From the NCBI RefSeq assembly GCF_009653635.1, contig NZ_PPFD01000001.1:1410-65409 (forward strand): a stretch of 64,000 bases of DNA, in the 5' to 3' direction. Shown here piece after piece: positions 27,232 through 34,962 of this stretch (the first letter of the stretch is position 1; the number at the start of each line of letters is the position of its first letter). Position numbers and translations under genes: made by a program. This stretch comes from Endozoicomonas sp. OPT23 (GTDB taxonomy: Bacteria > Pseudomonadota > Gammaproteobacteria > Pseudomonadales > Endozoicomonadaceae). The notes beneath the pieces are model-generated. The model saw only the letters and a list, made by a program, of their open reading frames with translations, did not search any database and was not told the DNA's origin.

Positions 27232-28077
27232 TTAACTGGTCGTAAAAAGCTCTGCTTCAAGCAGTGGGATTCTCTCACTGCTCATATTCTGCCACTGTCT
27301 GGCTTGTCCTTTTACGGCACTATTACTGAATGCATTGATACGTAAAGGTGCTTCGGGTGCTGTTGTCTTGAGAAAGGCGCTAATTGCAGTTAATTCTTCA
27401 CTGGTATCAGTAATTTCAGGAATGGCCAGCCATCGAACTTCAGTTAGCTTTTGTCGTTTATATAAAAAATCGATAGAGTCCAGCACACGATGATTTGCCC
27501 TCCCCGTAAGCCAGAGGTGCAAGTCATTATTGCAGGCTTTAAGGTCGATCATTGCACCATCCATTACAGACAACAGCTTTTCCCAGCCGCTGACCGGTAG
27601 ATAACCATTGCTGTCTACAAGGCAAGTGAGGTGTTGAAGATGACTGCGCTGTTTGATGGTTTTAAACAACGCTCTGATAAACTTCAGCTGCATGGTCGAT
27701 TCCCCGCCGGATACCGTGATACCTGTCAGGAATGGAACGGCTGTTTCCAGCTGAGTGATAACCTCGGCTACCGTCAGAAGTTGTGTCATTGGGCTGCTGC
27801 TGCGAGGGCAGATATCAATGCACTGGTCGCAGTTTTCGCAGATAGACTGGTTCCAGGTGACTTTTCCTGAGTCTATGAATAATGCGCCGGACGGGCAGCC
27901 CGGCACGCAGTCACCACAGTGATCACAGATGCCCATTGTGTGAGGGTTGTGACAGTTCTTACAACTGAAGTTGCAGCCCTGCAGAAAAATAACAAAGCGA
28001 TTTCCGGGGCCGTCAACACAGGAGAATGGAATAATTCTGCTGACTGACCCGGTTATCTCTTCAGGCTTTTTGCTCAT
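27232..28077 (-). CDS. yjjW: YjjW, radical-SAM activase of glycyl radical enzyme YjjI
   Basis: A 281-aa glycyl-radical-enzyme activase. The radical-SAM cluster motif CNFSCKNC (Cys35, Cys39, Cys42) is followed by a two-cluster ferredoxin-like insert (Cys51/54/57/61 and Cys80/83/86/90). SAM-binding GGESTMQ lies near residue 120. It would install the glycyl radical on the upstream partner YjjI under anaerobic conditions. It overlaps yjjI by 4 bases in one operon. Its stop codon lies 12 bases from the transposon end; before insertion it converged on yhiN with an 8-nt gap. Confidence 0.92.
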   Translation of the reverse strand: MSKKPEEITGSVSRIIPFSCVDGPGNRFVIFLQGCNFSCKNCHNPHTMGICDHCGDCVPGCPSGALFIDSGKVTWNQSICENCDQCIDICPRSSSPMTQLLTVAEVITQLETAVPFLTGITVSGGESTMQLKFIRALFKTIKQRSHLQHLTCLVDSNGYLPVSGWEKLLSVMDGAMIDLKACNNDLHLWLTGRANHRVLDSIDFLYKRQKLTEVRWLAIPEITDTSEELTAISAFLKTTAPEAPLRINAFSNSAVKGQARQWQNMSSERIPLLEAELFTTS

Positions 28078-29639
28078 TGGCGTTTAGACCATGGAATATC
28101 ATCCGTGATGATCTGGGCATTACGGCTATTGATACCGCAGTTATCCATGGCTTCGGAGCCGAATGCAGTGGTATTCAGGCGTGAACCTTCCTCTTTCAGC
28201 TTCTTTATATCCGAGCATCGCACCATATAACCCGTGACCCGAACCAGTTCATTGTTCGCGACGTTAGCGGTAAACATCCTCAGACCTTTTTGAAAAGCAC
28301 CCTTACAGATGGCCATTAGTGCCAGAGGGTTTTTTTCTATGGTCTCGTCGATAGGAAAAATATCACTGATACCTGCGGTAAAGTATTTATGCAGTGGTAA
28401 TACTGTCTGCAGGTGCTGAAGAGTGCCTGGCTCATAACCATAGGGAATACGGCAGGCTGGACTTACATCATTGTCCAGGCTGATACCGCTTTGGGCATGG
28501 AACAGAGCCCGGTTATTCCAGCAGTGTTCCAGTTCAGTACTTTTGACGATATCAGACAATGTTTTAACAATTTCCAGAGCAAGATCCTGAGCCTGTTCGC
28601 AGTATCCATACCCTTCATCGGGTTTTCTCTTCAGAAGCAAGTTAACGGCATCAGCCAGACCGAAAATACCGAACATGGCCGTAAATCGGTTCTGCTCGAT
28701 AAGACCTTCTTTGACCAGAAAACTGCTTTGGTAGAAGTTGGATTGATTGACCAGATAGTCTATTCGAGCTCGAATGATCTGGTATGTGAGCCCAGAGACT
28801 TCTGGCAGTACTCTTTCAATGAAGTTTTCCACGGAACCGTCTGAAGATTCGGCTGCTTTTTTCAGGTTAATTCGTACCAGTGTATGGGCGCCGCCGCCTA
28901 ACGGCAGTGAGTTATAACAACTGGCAATGCCAAATCCTCGTGGATCTTCCGGTGTAACAAATTCTGCAGCATTCATCACTTCATTAACGATATGAGGTTT
29001 ATTGCAGAGGCTGATGTTTTCGACGGCCATTTGCAGCAGACTGTCAGGTGTAACTGAAGGATCGAAACGCAAAGTAAGGTTAGGCACAACCTGCTTCAGT
29101 TCTCGGTCAACAGCGAGAATGGTGCGAGCAATTCGGCTGTCCTCAGGGCCAATATTTACATGGAGAAATGCATCAGGCAGAGTTCGGTCTATCATCTGCC
29201 ACATCAGTCGTATTTTTTTGTGCAGCAGTTTGTCAGTGATACTGTCGTCTATAAAAGGTGACAACAGTTGATCCAGGCGACCAATAAACACTGGGATATT
29301 GGTGACTGAAGGAACATGGTGAAAAAGGATAAGAAGAAAGTTAATGGCTTCATCCAGATCTTCAGGCGGAGCTAGTTCAAGCCACTCAGAACCTTGAATG
29401 ATAGCTTTCTGGTAGTCCGGCATCACATATCTTGGTTTGAAAGGTGCGTGGCCTTCAAACATATCGCAAATTAAACCGGATTCCATCGCTCCTTTGGCCT
29501 GAACATCCAGCTCAGGGTAAGGCAGCATATCGTCAGCCTGTAGCGCCAGATAACGACTTTTCTGAGTGAAATTCAGATTCGGGTCGTTAGCTATCCCACG
29601 AAAGGCTTTATGGAAAAGTTCTTCTTCCTGACGTTCCAC
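28074..29639 (-). CDS. yjjI: YjjI-family glycyl radical enzyme (DUF3029)
   Basis: A 521-aa member of the YjjI glycine-radical family; E. coli YjjI is about 516 aa. The C-terminal RVTGYMVR places the radical glycine at about residue 470, roughly 50 residues from the end as usual for these enzymes. The substrate is not known for the family. It forms an operon with its activase yjjW. A near-consensus FNR site and a -10-like element lie at proper spacing upstream, in line with anaerobic expression. Confidence 0.92.
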   Translation of the reverse strand: MERQEEELFHKAFRGIANDPNLNFTQKSRYLALQADDMLPYPELDVQAKGAMESGLICDMFEGHAPFKPRYVMPDYQKAIIQGSEWLELAPPEDLDEAINFLLILFHHVPSVTNIPVFIGRLDQLLSPFIDDSITDKLLHKKIRLMWQMIDRTLPDAFLHVNIGPEDSRIARTILAVDRELKQVVPNLTLRFDPSVTPDSLLQMAVENISLCNKPHIVNEVMNAAEFVTPEDPRGFGIASCYNSLPLGGGAHTLVRINLKKAAESSDGSVENFIERVLPEVSGLTYQIIRARIDYLVNQSNFYQSSFLVKEGLIEQNRFTAMFGIFGLADAVNLLLKRKPDEGYGYCEQAQDLALEIVKTLSDIVKSTELEHCWNNRALFHAQSGISLDNDVSPACRIPYGYEPGTLQHLQTVLPLHKYFTAGISDIFPIDETIEKNPLALMAICKGAFQKGLRMFTANVANNELVRVTGYMVRCSDIKKLKEEGSRLNTTAFGSEAMDNCGINSRNAQIITDDIPWSKRQ

Positions 29640-29706
29640 CGATGTACTCCTTAAACTGGTGTACCAAAATATAAGCCCATGTTAGCAATGAAAAACCATT
29701 GAACCG

Positions 29707-29720
29707 TTGATGAGCATCAC
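29707..29720 (-). promoter_or_regulatory. Putative FNR box for yjjI-yjjW
   Basis: TTGAT-GAGC-ATCAC matches the FNR consensus TTGAT-N4-ATCAA at 9 of 10 bases. On the minus strand TAACAT (29684-29679) would be the -10. A transcription start near 29672 puts the box centre at -41.5, the classical class II activator position. Confidence 0.55.
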
Positions 29721-30023
29721 CCTTCTTCGTTGCATATTCAAAATTGTAAATATAAGGAAATTATTATTTGAACAAATCAGTGCTTCAGGAATCACACTTT
29801 GTCTAATCAAAAAAAATATTTGGTGGTGGAGTGATGAAACGGAGCTTTTCGGGGCTGTTATTGATGCTGCTGTATCTATGGTTGTGACAGCAGATCAAAA
29901 GTTTGAGGAGGGTCTACGGGAGCCCTTTGGTGTAGATGCTGTTGATGGTGCAGCTATATAAAAAAGAGCTTTGGAAAAGGCTGTATAGATTAGAATACAG
30001 CGAACTAAACTCGGAATCTTATT
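29721..30023. other. Intergenic stretch, no supported gene
   Basis: Between the yjjI promoter and the 116-aa gene I see no convincing coding frame, tRNA or repeat. A plus-strand frame over 29707-29961 overlaps the FNR box, has no ribosome-binding site and an unlikely composition. The stretch probably holds the promoter of the 116-aa gene. Confidence 0.5.
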
Positions 30024-30374
30024 ATGAAGTTTGTAAATCGCTGTGTTGTGTCGCTGAAACCAAAGCAACCTTTTATTGATTGGGCTACAGGCTTGGGAAC
30101 TGAACTTCCGGAGGACTGGAGTCTTGAAGGTGGAGCCTACTTCCTGGACGAGCAGGAAACAGAGGAAGGCATTCACCAAATTGTTGCTCATCATGCTGTT
30201 GATATGTTTGAAAACGAACTCTCAGCCTGGGAAGAAGATCACGGTCGCTGGCCTGAGAAAAGAGATATTGATGCATTGAAAGAATGGTTTGACCTGCACA
30301 TTTCTGTAGCCGGTTTTGATATAGGTGAAGAGAGCTTGATGACAGCGGACCTTGCTGATCTGGAAGTGATGTAA
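30024..30374 (+). CDS. Small acidic conserved hypothetical protein, 116 aa
   Basis: I do not recognise the family. The protein is soluble and acidic, with aromatic residues in a regular pattern (WATGLG, GAYFLDEQ, FENELSAWEED, GRWPEKRD, EWFDLHIS). This gives a compact alpha/beta impression and no membrane segment. The start ATG at 30024 has only a weak purine stretch upstream. It is monocistronic; a hairpin-forming palindrome separates it from the next gene. The overlapping frame at 30076 is a shadow. Confidence 0.72.
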   Translation: MKFVNRCVVSLKPKQPFIDWATGLGTELPEDWSLEGGAYFLDEQETEEGIHQIVAHHAVDMFENELSAWEEDHGRWPEKRDIDALKEWFDLHISVAGFDIGEESLMTADLADLEVM

Positions 30375-30412
30375 AAGCTATTTCTAATTTGCCTTCCCGG
30401 TGACTCTGAAAC

Positions 30413-30444
30413 TATGATGCGGAGAATAAAAAATTCGCATCATA
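30413..30444. repeat. Palindrome upstream of the YjiK-like gene
   Basis: TATGATGCG and CGCATCATA are inverted around an A-rich loop and lie about 16 bases before the next start codon. It lacks a T tract, so it may be an operator or 5'-UTR hairpin rather than a terminator. Confidence 0.45.
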
Positions 30445-30459
30445 ACTACAGGCTACTCA

Positions 30460-31356
30460 ATGAAAGCTTTGCTGAAGAAAGTGTTTCAGCTCTTTGTACT
30501 GGCGCTTATGCTTTTTTGTACGATCTGGTTCACCCCTGTGGATGAATACCTTCACAGGGAGTACCTGAATTTTACGGTTACAGATCAGGAGCTGGAATCA
30601 TCCATTAACCTTAATCAGTATAAGCTGGCTGCTGGTCCTATAATCCTTGATCAGGCGGGTGACCAGGTCTCCGGTATGACCTGGAGTCCAATCACCGAAA
30701 CTTTGTTTGTTGCCAGTCGTGATGACACAGTAGAAATACTGGAGTACGACAAACAAGGAGATTTGATCAGAAAAATACCGGCCAATATGGGAATGGATAT
30801 TGAAGGTATTGTTTGGGCCGGAGATTACAGCTTTGCTTTCATTAATGAGAGAGCAAATTCAATATTGGTTGCAGATATCAATCCGGATACCCATACGATT
30901 GATCTGCAAAACGCCTCTACTTTCACACTTGATATTGCTAAAGGCGGAAATAAAGGGCTGGAAGGTATTTCATGGAGTCCTATAACCAATGAGTTTTATG
31001 TAGTCAAAGAGCGTGATCCTAAAGCGATCTACATGATTCCGGATTTCAGAAAAAACAATAAAGTAGTAGCAAAAGAACTGACCACTTTCGATGGACTTAT
31101 GTGGAACAAGAGAGACTTTTCCGGCCTTTTGTATGATCCTCGAACCAACCACTTTCTGGTGTTGAGTGATGAATCCAATGTGCTTGCGGAAGTCAGCAGT
31201 GAAGGTAAACAGATTTCTACACTGGAGCTTCTTTCCGGCTGGCATGGTCTTGAAAGCACTATTGATCAGGCTGAAGGCATTACTATGGATGCTGAAGGTA
31301 CTATCTTCATAACCAGTGAGCCGAACCATCTCTATATATTCAAAAAAGAAAAGTAA
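30460..31356 (+). CDS. YjiK / SdiA-regulated-domain beta-propeller protein
   Basis: A 298-aa member of the SdiA-regulated (YjiK) family. An N-terminal hydrophobic segment (residues 8-26) would be a signal anchor. The rest shows repeated propeller-blade motifs such as GMTWSPITETLFVASRD, IEGIVW, LEGISWSPITNEFYVV, FSGLLYDPRTNHFLVLSDE and AEGITMDAEG. The predicted location is periplasmic. The function of the family is not established; the fold suggests ligand or metal binding. It is monocistronic, and a dispersed hairpin repeat follows 10 bases after its stop. Confidence 0.85.
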   Translation: MKALLKKVFQLFVLALMLFCTIWFTPVDEYLHREYLNFTVTDQELESSINLNQYKLAAGPIILDQAGDQVSGMTWSPITETLFVASRDDTVEILEYDKQGDLIRKIPANMGMDIEGIVWAGDYSFAFINERANSILVADINPDTHTIDLQNASTFTLDIAKGGNKGLEGISWSPITNEFYVVKERDPKAIYMIPDFRKNNKVVAKELTTFDGLMWNKRDFSGLLYDPRTNHFLVLSDESNVLAEVSSEGKQISTLELLSGWHGLESTIDQAEGITMDAEGTIFITSEPNHLYIFKKEK

Positions 31357-31365
31357 CTCAGACTA

Positions 31366-31457
31366 AGTACTCGGACATTTGAATTCGTATGTCATTTCCC
31401 CGCCTACGGCGGGGAAATGACAATCTAATATTCGATTACGTGTGTCTGCACACTTAA
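31366..31457 (-). repeat. Dispersed double-hairpin repeat, copy A
   Basis: On the minus strand it reads a short GTGTG/CACAC hairpin, the conserved linker TAATCGAATATTAGATTG, then a long hairpin. The long stem is perfect over 15 bp (31390-31404 with 31408-31422) around a 3-nt loop, followed by an ATTC...GAGTACT tail. It is the same element as 39346-39436 and 47456-47546. Confidence 0.75.
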
Positions 31458-31493
31458 TTGAGGACGCCCCCTAGAGCTTTTACTTTGAATTGT

Positions 31494-31531
31494 TTAAGGT
31501 CGCGACATTTTTTGAAAACGAGCGACCTTAA
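31494..31531. promoter_or_regulatory. Inverted repeat over the truC translation start
   Basis: TTAAGGTCGC (31494-31503) and GCGACCTTAA (31522-31531) form a perfect 10-bp inverted repeat around 18 bases. The second arm ends on the first base of the truC ATG and covers the region where the ribosome would bind. It could act as an RNA hairpin or as a protein operator. Confidence 0.5.
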
Positions 31532-32280
31532 TGATTGAAGAAGAGGCTGAAACACTGGAAATCCTTTATCAGGATGAATATCTGGTAGCAGTTAATAAAC
31601 CTTCCGGCCTGCTGGTTCACCGCTCTATGATTGACCGGAACGAAACCCGCTTTGCTTTGCAGATTGTTCGCAATCAGGTCGGGCAACATGTCTTTCCTCT
31701 TCACCGTCTTGATAAACCGACTTCCGGCGTTTTGCTGTTTGGCCTTTCTTCCGACGTAGCCCGAATAGCGGGTAAGCAGTTTGAAGAAAACACCGTTAAA
31801 AAATCCTATCTGGCCGTTGTACGTGGGTATGCACCTGAATCAGGTTTTATTGACCACGCCCTGAAAGAAGAGCTGGATAAAATTGCGGATAAAAAAGCCC
31901 GGCAGGATAAACCCGCACAGGAAGCTCAATCCGAATTCAAACGGCTGGCAATTGTGGAGCTACCCATTGCCATAGAACGTTACCCTCAAAGCCGTTATTC
32001 ATTGGTGGAAGTAAGGCCAAAGACAGGCCGAAAGCATCAGGTTAGACGCCATATGAAACACATTGCTCACCCTATTATTGGTGATGCCAAACACGGCAAA
32101 GGTGTTCATAACCGCTATTTTGCTGAACACTTCGATGCGGGAAGGTTGCTGCTTCATTGTCAGTCCATGTCGCTGGAGCATCCAGTCACGGGTGAGCCTA
32201 TGACATTCACCGCACCACTAGATGAGGTGATGGTGAATTTATTTGGGCGTTTTGGCTGGCAGGATCAAATCGATTCTTAA
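31531..32280 (+). CDS. truC: tRNA pseudouridine(65) synthase TruC
   Basis: A 249-aa RluA-family pseudouridine synthase of the TruC type. The N-terminal LEILYQDEYLVAVNKPSG is typical. The catalytic aspartate is in HRLDKPTSGVLLFG (about residue 61). A basic RPKTGRKHQVRRHMKHIAHPI segment contacts RNA. It modifies U65 of tRNA. The length fits the E. coli enzyme (about 260 aa). The start codon sits at the edge of a perfect inverted repeat. Confidence 0.92.
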   Translation: MIEEEAETLEILYQDEYLVAVNKPSGLLVHRSMIDRNETRFALQIVRNQVGQHVFPLHRLDKPTSGVLLFGLSSDVARIAGKQFEENTVKKSYLAVVRGYAPESGFIDHALKEELDKIADKKARQDKPAQEAQSEFKRLAIVELPIAIERYPQSRYSLVEVRPKTGRKHQVRRHMKHIAHPIIGDAKHGKGVHNRYFAEHFDAGRLLLHCQSMSLEHPVTGEPMTFTAPLDEVMVNLFGRFGWQDQIDS

Positions 32281-32325
32281 GCAAAAAAGCGTTTAAACAA
32301 AAAAGTGCTTAAGCAAAACGACTTA

Positions 32326-32396
32326 TTGGCTACTCAATGATCTCGGTGCATACTGCATATATTGATGTACCTGTTTAATACCTGATTAGTAGCCAA
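32326..32396. promoter_or_regulatory. Separated inverted repeat upstream of the Fic gene
   Basis: TTGGCTACT (32326-32334) and AGTAGCCAA (32388-32396) are perfect 9-bp inverted arms 53 bases apart, ending 6 bases before the Fic start codon. They could be two operator half-sites or close a long 5'-UTR stem. Confidence 0.35.
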
Positions 32397-32402
32397 GCAC
32401 AT

Positions 32403-33449
32403 ATGCACACCCTTGAACGATTATCCGAATATCGCTTCACTGCTTCTCAATTAAGCCGTTTTAGGCAATTGGGAGAGTTTCGAGGCCGTCAGCATCAGAC
32501 CGTTCGTTTGCAGCCAGAGGTGCTCGAAACACTACGTCAGGTAACGCTGCTGGAATCCGTTGAGTACGGCAACAGTCTTGAACGAATTACGGCCAGCCGG
32601 GAAGTGATTCGTAAGCTGGTTCAACAGGATGCCAAACCGGTAACTCCGAGCGAACGTCAACTGGCAGGCTATCGAGACCTGCTGGACATGGTGATTGAGC
32701 CGCCAGAGCACACCAACCTTTCGACAGGTTTGGTCAGGCAGCTTCATGCTCAGCTATACAGTCATTTTCCCCATGAAGGTGGACGCTGGAAAGCCACCAA
32801 TAAAGTGATTGTGGAAAGAGATAAAGAGGGTAATCGTAAAGGTATTCTTTATCGAACGGTTCCTGCGGCAGAGACACCGCTGGCCATGGAGTCGACAGTT
32901 GCGCTCTATCACGACAGCTTGAGTAAAGGCATTGAACCTTTGCTGGTAGTCAGTTGTGCAGTGCTCGACTTCCTCTGTATCCACCCATTCAGTGACGGCA
33001 ATGCTCGAATTGCCCGTCTGTTGGCTACTCTAATGCTGTCCCTGAATGGTTACGATGTCTGCCGCTATATCAGTCTGGAAAGAATCTTTGCAGAAGATGA
33101 AGAAGCTTATTTGAGTGCCTTACAGCAAAGTGTGAAAGGCTGGCATGAGGGTACACACAATCCTATGCCGTGGATTAACTTTTTCCTGATCAGTGTTATC
33201 AAGGCTTATGAAGAACTTGAAGCCCGGGTTGAAGGCCTGCGAGAAAGAGGCAGTAGGGCACCGAAATCCAAGCTGATTACTATCGCCATTGAAGAGCACA
33301 AAGGGCCGTTTTCTGTGGCGGATATTTGTCTGGAATTACCCAATGTCAGCCGTGAGCTGGTGAAGAAAGTCATTCAGCAGATGCGAAAAAATGGTGACCT
33401 GAAAGCTTTTGGTAAGGGGCGGGGAGCGCACTGGCAGAAGGTGAGTTAA
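32403..33449 (+). CDS. Fic family protein with variant catalytic motif
   Basis: A 348-aa Fic-domain protein, an AMP-transferase family. The active-site motif is HPFSDGNARIAR (194-205): the catalytic His194, acidic Asp198 and Arg205 are kept, but the usual GNGR glycine is Ala. The N-terminal region has an EYGNSLERI segment where class II Fic proteins carry an inhibitory motif; a canonical (S/T)xxxE(G/N) is not evident. The C-terminus (about 290-348) looks like a winged helix (FSVADICLELPNVSRELVKKVIQQM), typical of Fic regulators. It may be a self-regulated housekeeping Fic protein or a toxin-like enzyme. No antitoxin gene is adjacent. Confidence 0.88.
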   Translation: MHTLERLSEYRFTASQLSRFRQLGEFRGRQHQTVRLQPEVLETLRQVTLLESVEYGNSLERITASREVIRKLVQQDAKPVTPSERQLAGYRDLLDMVIEPPEHTNLSTGLVRQLHAQLYSHFPHEGGRWKATNKVIVERDKEGNRKGILYRTVPAAETPLAMESTVALYHDSLSKGIEPLLVVSCAVLDFLCIHPFSDGNARIARLLATLMLSLNGYDVCRYISLERIFAEDEEAYLSALQQSVKGWHEGTHNPMPWINFFLISVIKAYEELEARVEGLRERGSRAPKSKLITIAIEEHKGPFSVADICLELPNVSRELVKKVIQQMRKNGDLKAFGKGRGAHWQKVS

Positions 33450-33469
33450 AACGGCTGGAACAGAATACT

Positions 33470-33495
33470 CGGGAGCAGAGCCGACTCTGCTCCCG
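33470..33495. terminator. Bidirectional terminator between fic and cytochrome b561
   Basis: CGGGAGCAGAG and CTCTGCTCCCG form a perfect 11-bp stem with a CCGA loop in the gap between two convergent genes. Confidence 0.7.
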
Positions 33496-33531
33496 TTAGC
33501 CTTAAAGCACTCTTCTAAAAACCTTTCTAAA

Positions 33532-34062
33532 TCACATCATTTTCTTCAACACATCATTCTCTGGCGAATCCATAAAGCGGTGCTTCAAGGCTCCGGCAAT
33601 ATGAACAACTACAACGCCCAGCAATACATAACCTATGTAACTGTGAATGGTGTGGAAGGTGCCGGCAGTAGGTTTGTGTGTATCGAGCAGATCAGGCAGC
33701 GGAATACCAAAGAAGTAAATATCATGCCCACCAATATCCGACATGATAAAACCGCTTAGAGGAACCAGTAGCATCAATAGATAAAGCAGGAAGTGAGCAA
33801 CTTTAGCCAGTGTCTGTTCACGACCGGGAATGGTTTCCTGGATCTCAGGCAGCGTACTTTTAAGGCGAATAATAATCCGCAGTACAATCAATCCCAGTAA
33901 TAGTACGCCGAAGGATTTATGCCAGGGATAAAGGTCGTATTTGTTGGCAGCTTCACCGTCCAGGCCAGTCATATACCAGCCACTGCCAATCATGCCTAAC
34001 AGACAGATTGCCATTAGCCAGTGCATTAAACGCATCGAGACGGAATACTTTTCTGTCGCCAT
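33532..34062 (-). CDS. Cytochrome b561, di-heme membrane protein
   Basis: A 176-aa cytochrome b561 of the bacterial (CybB/YodB) type with four membrane helices. Conserved heme-ligand histidines are seen in SMRLMHWLMA, YPWHKSFGVLL, KVAHFLLYLL and TIHSYIGYVLLG...VHIAGALKHRF. It would transfer electrons from the quinol pool, with superoxide as a proposed partner for E. coli CybB. It lies alone on the minus strand. Confidence 0.88.
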   Translation of the reverse strand: MATEKYSVSMRLMHWLMAICLLGMIGSGWYMTGLDGEAANKYDLYPWHKSFGVLLLGLIVLRIIIRLKSTLPEIQETIPGREQTLAKVAHFLLYLLMLLVPLSGFIMSDIGGHDIYFFGIPLPDLLDTHKPTAGTFHTIHSYIGYVLLGVVVVHIAGALKHRFMDSPENDVLKKMM

Positions 34063-34183
34063 TATTCTGTTCCTCTTGTCAGCCTGCTTTTTTAGAATTC
34101 AATTCATTTGAGCGGCTGGCAGGAGTACAGCTTAATCCCCACCCTCCTCTCAAGGCTTGGGCAAGTATAGACAGGACAACGAT

Positions 34184-34837
34184 TTACGAAGCAGAAGTTA
34201 TCGAGCTGATTGCTTGACGATAGTTCTCTTCTACAGATTCACCAGAGGTAGCACAGAAGCCCAAGTCTTTAAGCAAACCATCTTTGAGTCCGTAAATCCA
34301 GCTATGAACCGCCAGGTCCTGGCCACGCAGCCAGGCGTCCTGAACAATGGTGGTCTGAGAGACGTTTACGGCTTGTTCAACTACGTTCAGCTCATACATA
34401 TGCTTCAATAGAGTGTCGTTGTCTTCAATCTTATCCAGCACAGGCTGATGCTTGTATTTCACATCCTGAACATGGCGAAGCCAGTTATCAATCAACCCCA
34501 GTTTACGGTTACGGACAGCTTCCTGAACACCGCCGCAGCCATAGTGACCGCAGACAATAATGTGTTCAATCTTCAGATATTCCACGGCGTATTGAATGAC
34601 AGACAGGCAGTTCAGGTCGGTATGAATAACTTGATTGGCAACATTACGATGTACAAAAATTTCACCCGGCATCAGGCCTGTGATCTGATCGGCAGGAACA
34701 CGGCTGTCAGAACAACCAATCCAGAGATACTTAGGTGCTTGCTGGAGTGAAAGCTGTTCAAAGAAGTCTGGCTGCTGTTCCCGAATGGCAGCAGACCACT
34801 TCTGGTTTTTATCTAATAAGTCCTGCAATCGGTGCAT
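34184..34837 (-). CDS. can: Beta-class carbonic anhydrase
   Basis: A 217-aa beta carbonic anhydrase interconverting CO2 and bicarbonate. Zinc ligands and catalytic dyad are visible: Cys42 and Asp44 in GCSDSR, Arg46, and His96/Cys99 in CGHYGCGGV. E. coli Can is 220 aa. It is monocistronic, with AGGAGCTTC close before the ATG on the minus strand. Confidence 0.93.
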   Translation of the reverse strand: MHRLQDLLDKNQKWSAAIREQQPDFFEQLSLQQAPKYLWIGCSDSRVPADQITGLMPGEIFVHRNVANQVIHTDLNCLSVIQYAVEYLKIEHIIVCGHYGCGGVQEAVRNRKLGLIDNWLRHVQDVKYKHQPVLDKIEDNDTLLKHMYELNVVEQAVNVSQTTIVQDAWLRGQDLAVHSWIYGLKDGLLKDLGFCATSGESVEENYRQAISSITSAS

Positions 34838-34878
34838 CAGAAGCTCCTGAGGGAAAGAGTCAATCTGTTCATGCTAAC

Positions 34879-34913
34879 AAAGGAAGAGCACTGTAATCAG
34901 TGTCTTCCTTGTA
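34879..34913 (-). terminator. Stem-loop after pyrF
   Basis: AAGGAAGA-CACTG and CAGTG-CTCTTCCTT pair around a 4-nt loop, with one unpaired base, on the minus strand about 50 bases after the pyrF stop. A weak T tract follows. Confidence 0.6.
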
Positions 34914-34962
34914 GCTGTTTGTTAAAACCGTAAAGGTTCTGACTGGAAATCAGCCGCTAAGT

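Noticed and set aside
29707-29961. 84-aa plus-strand reading frame
   Set aside because: It starts inside the FNR-like box, lacks a ribosome-binding site and has an implausible composition.
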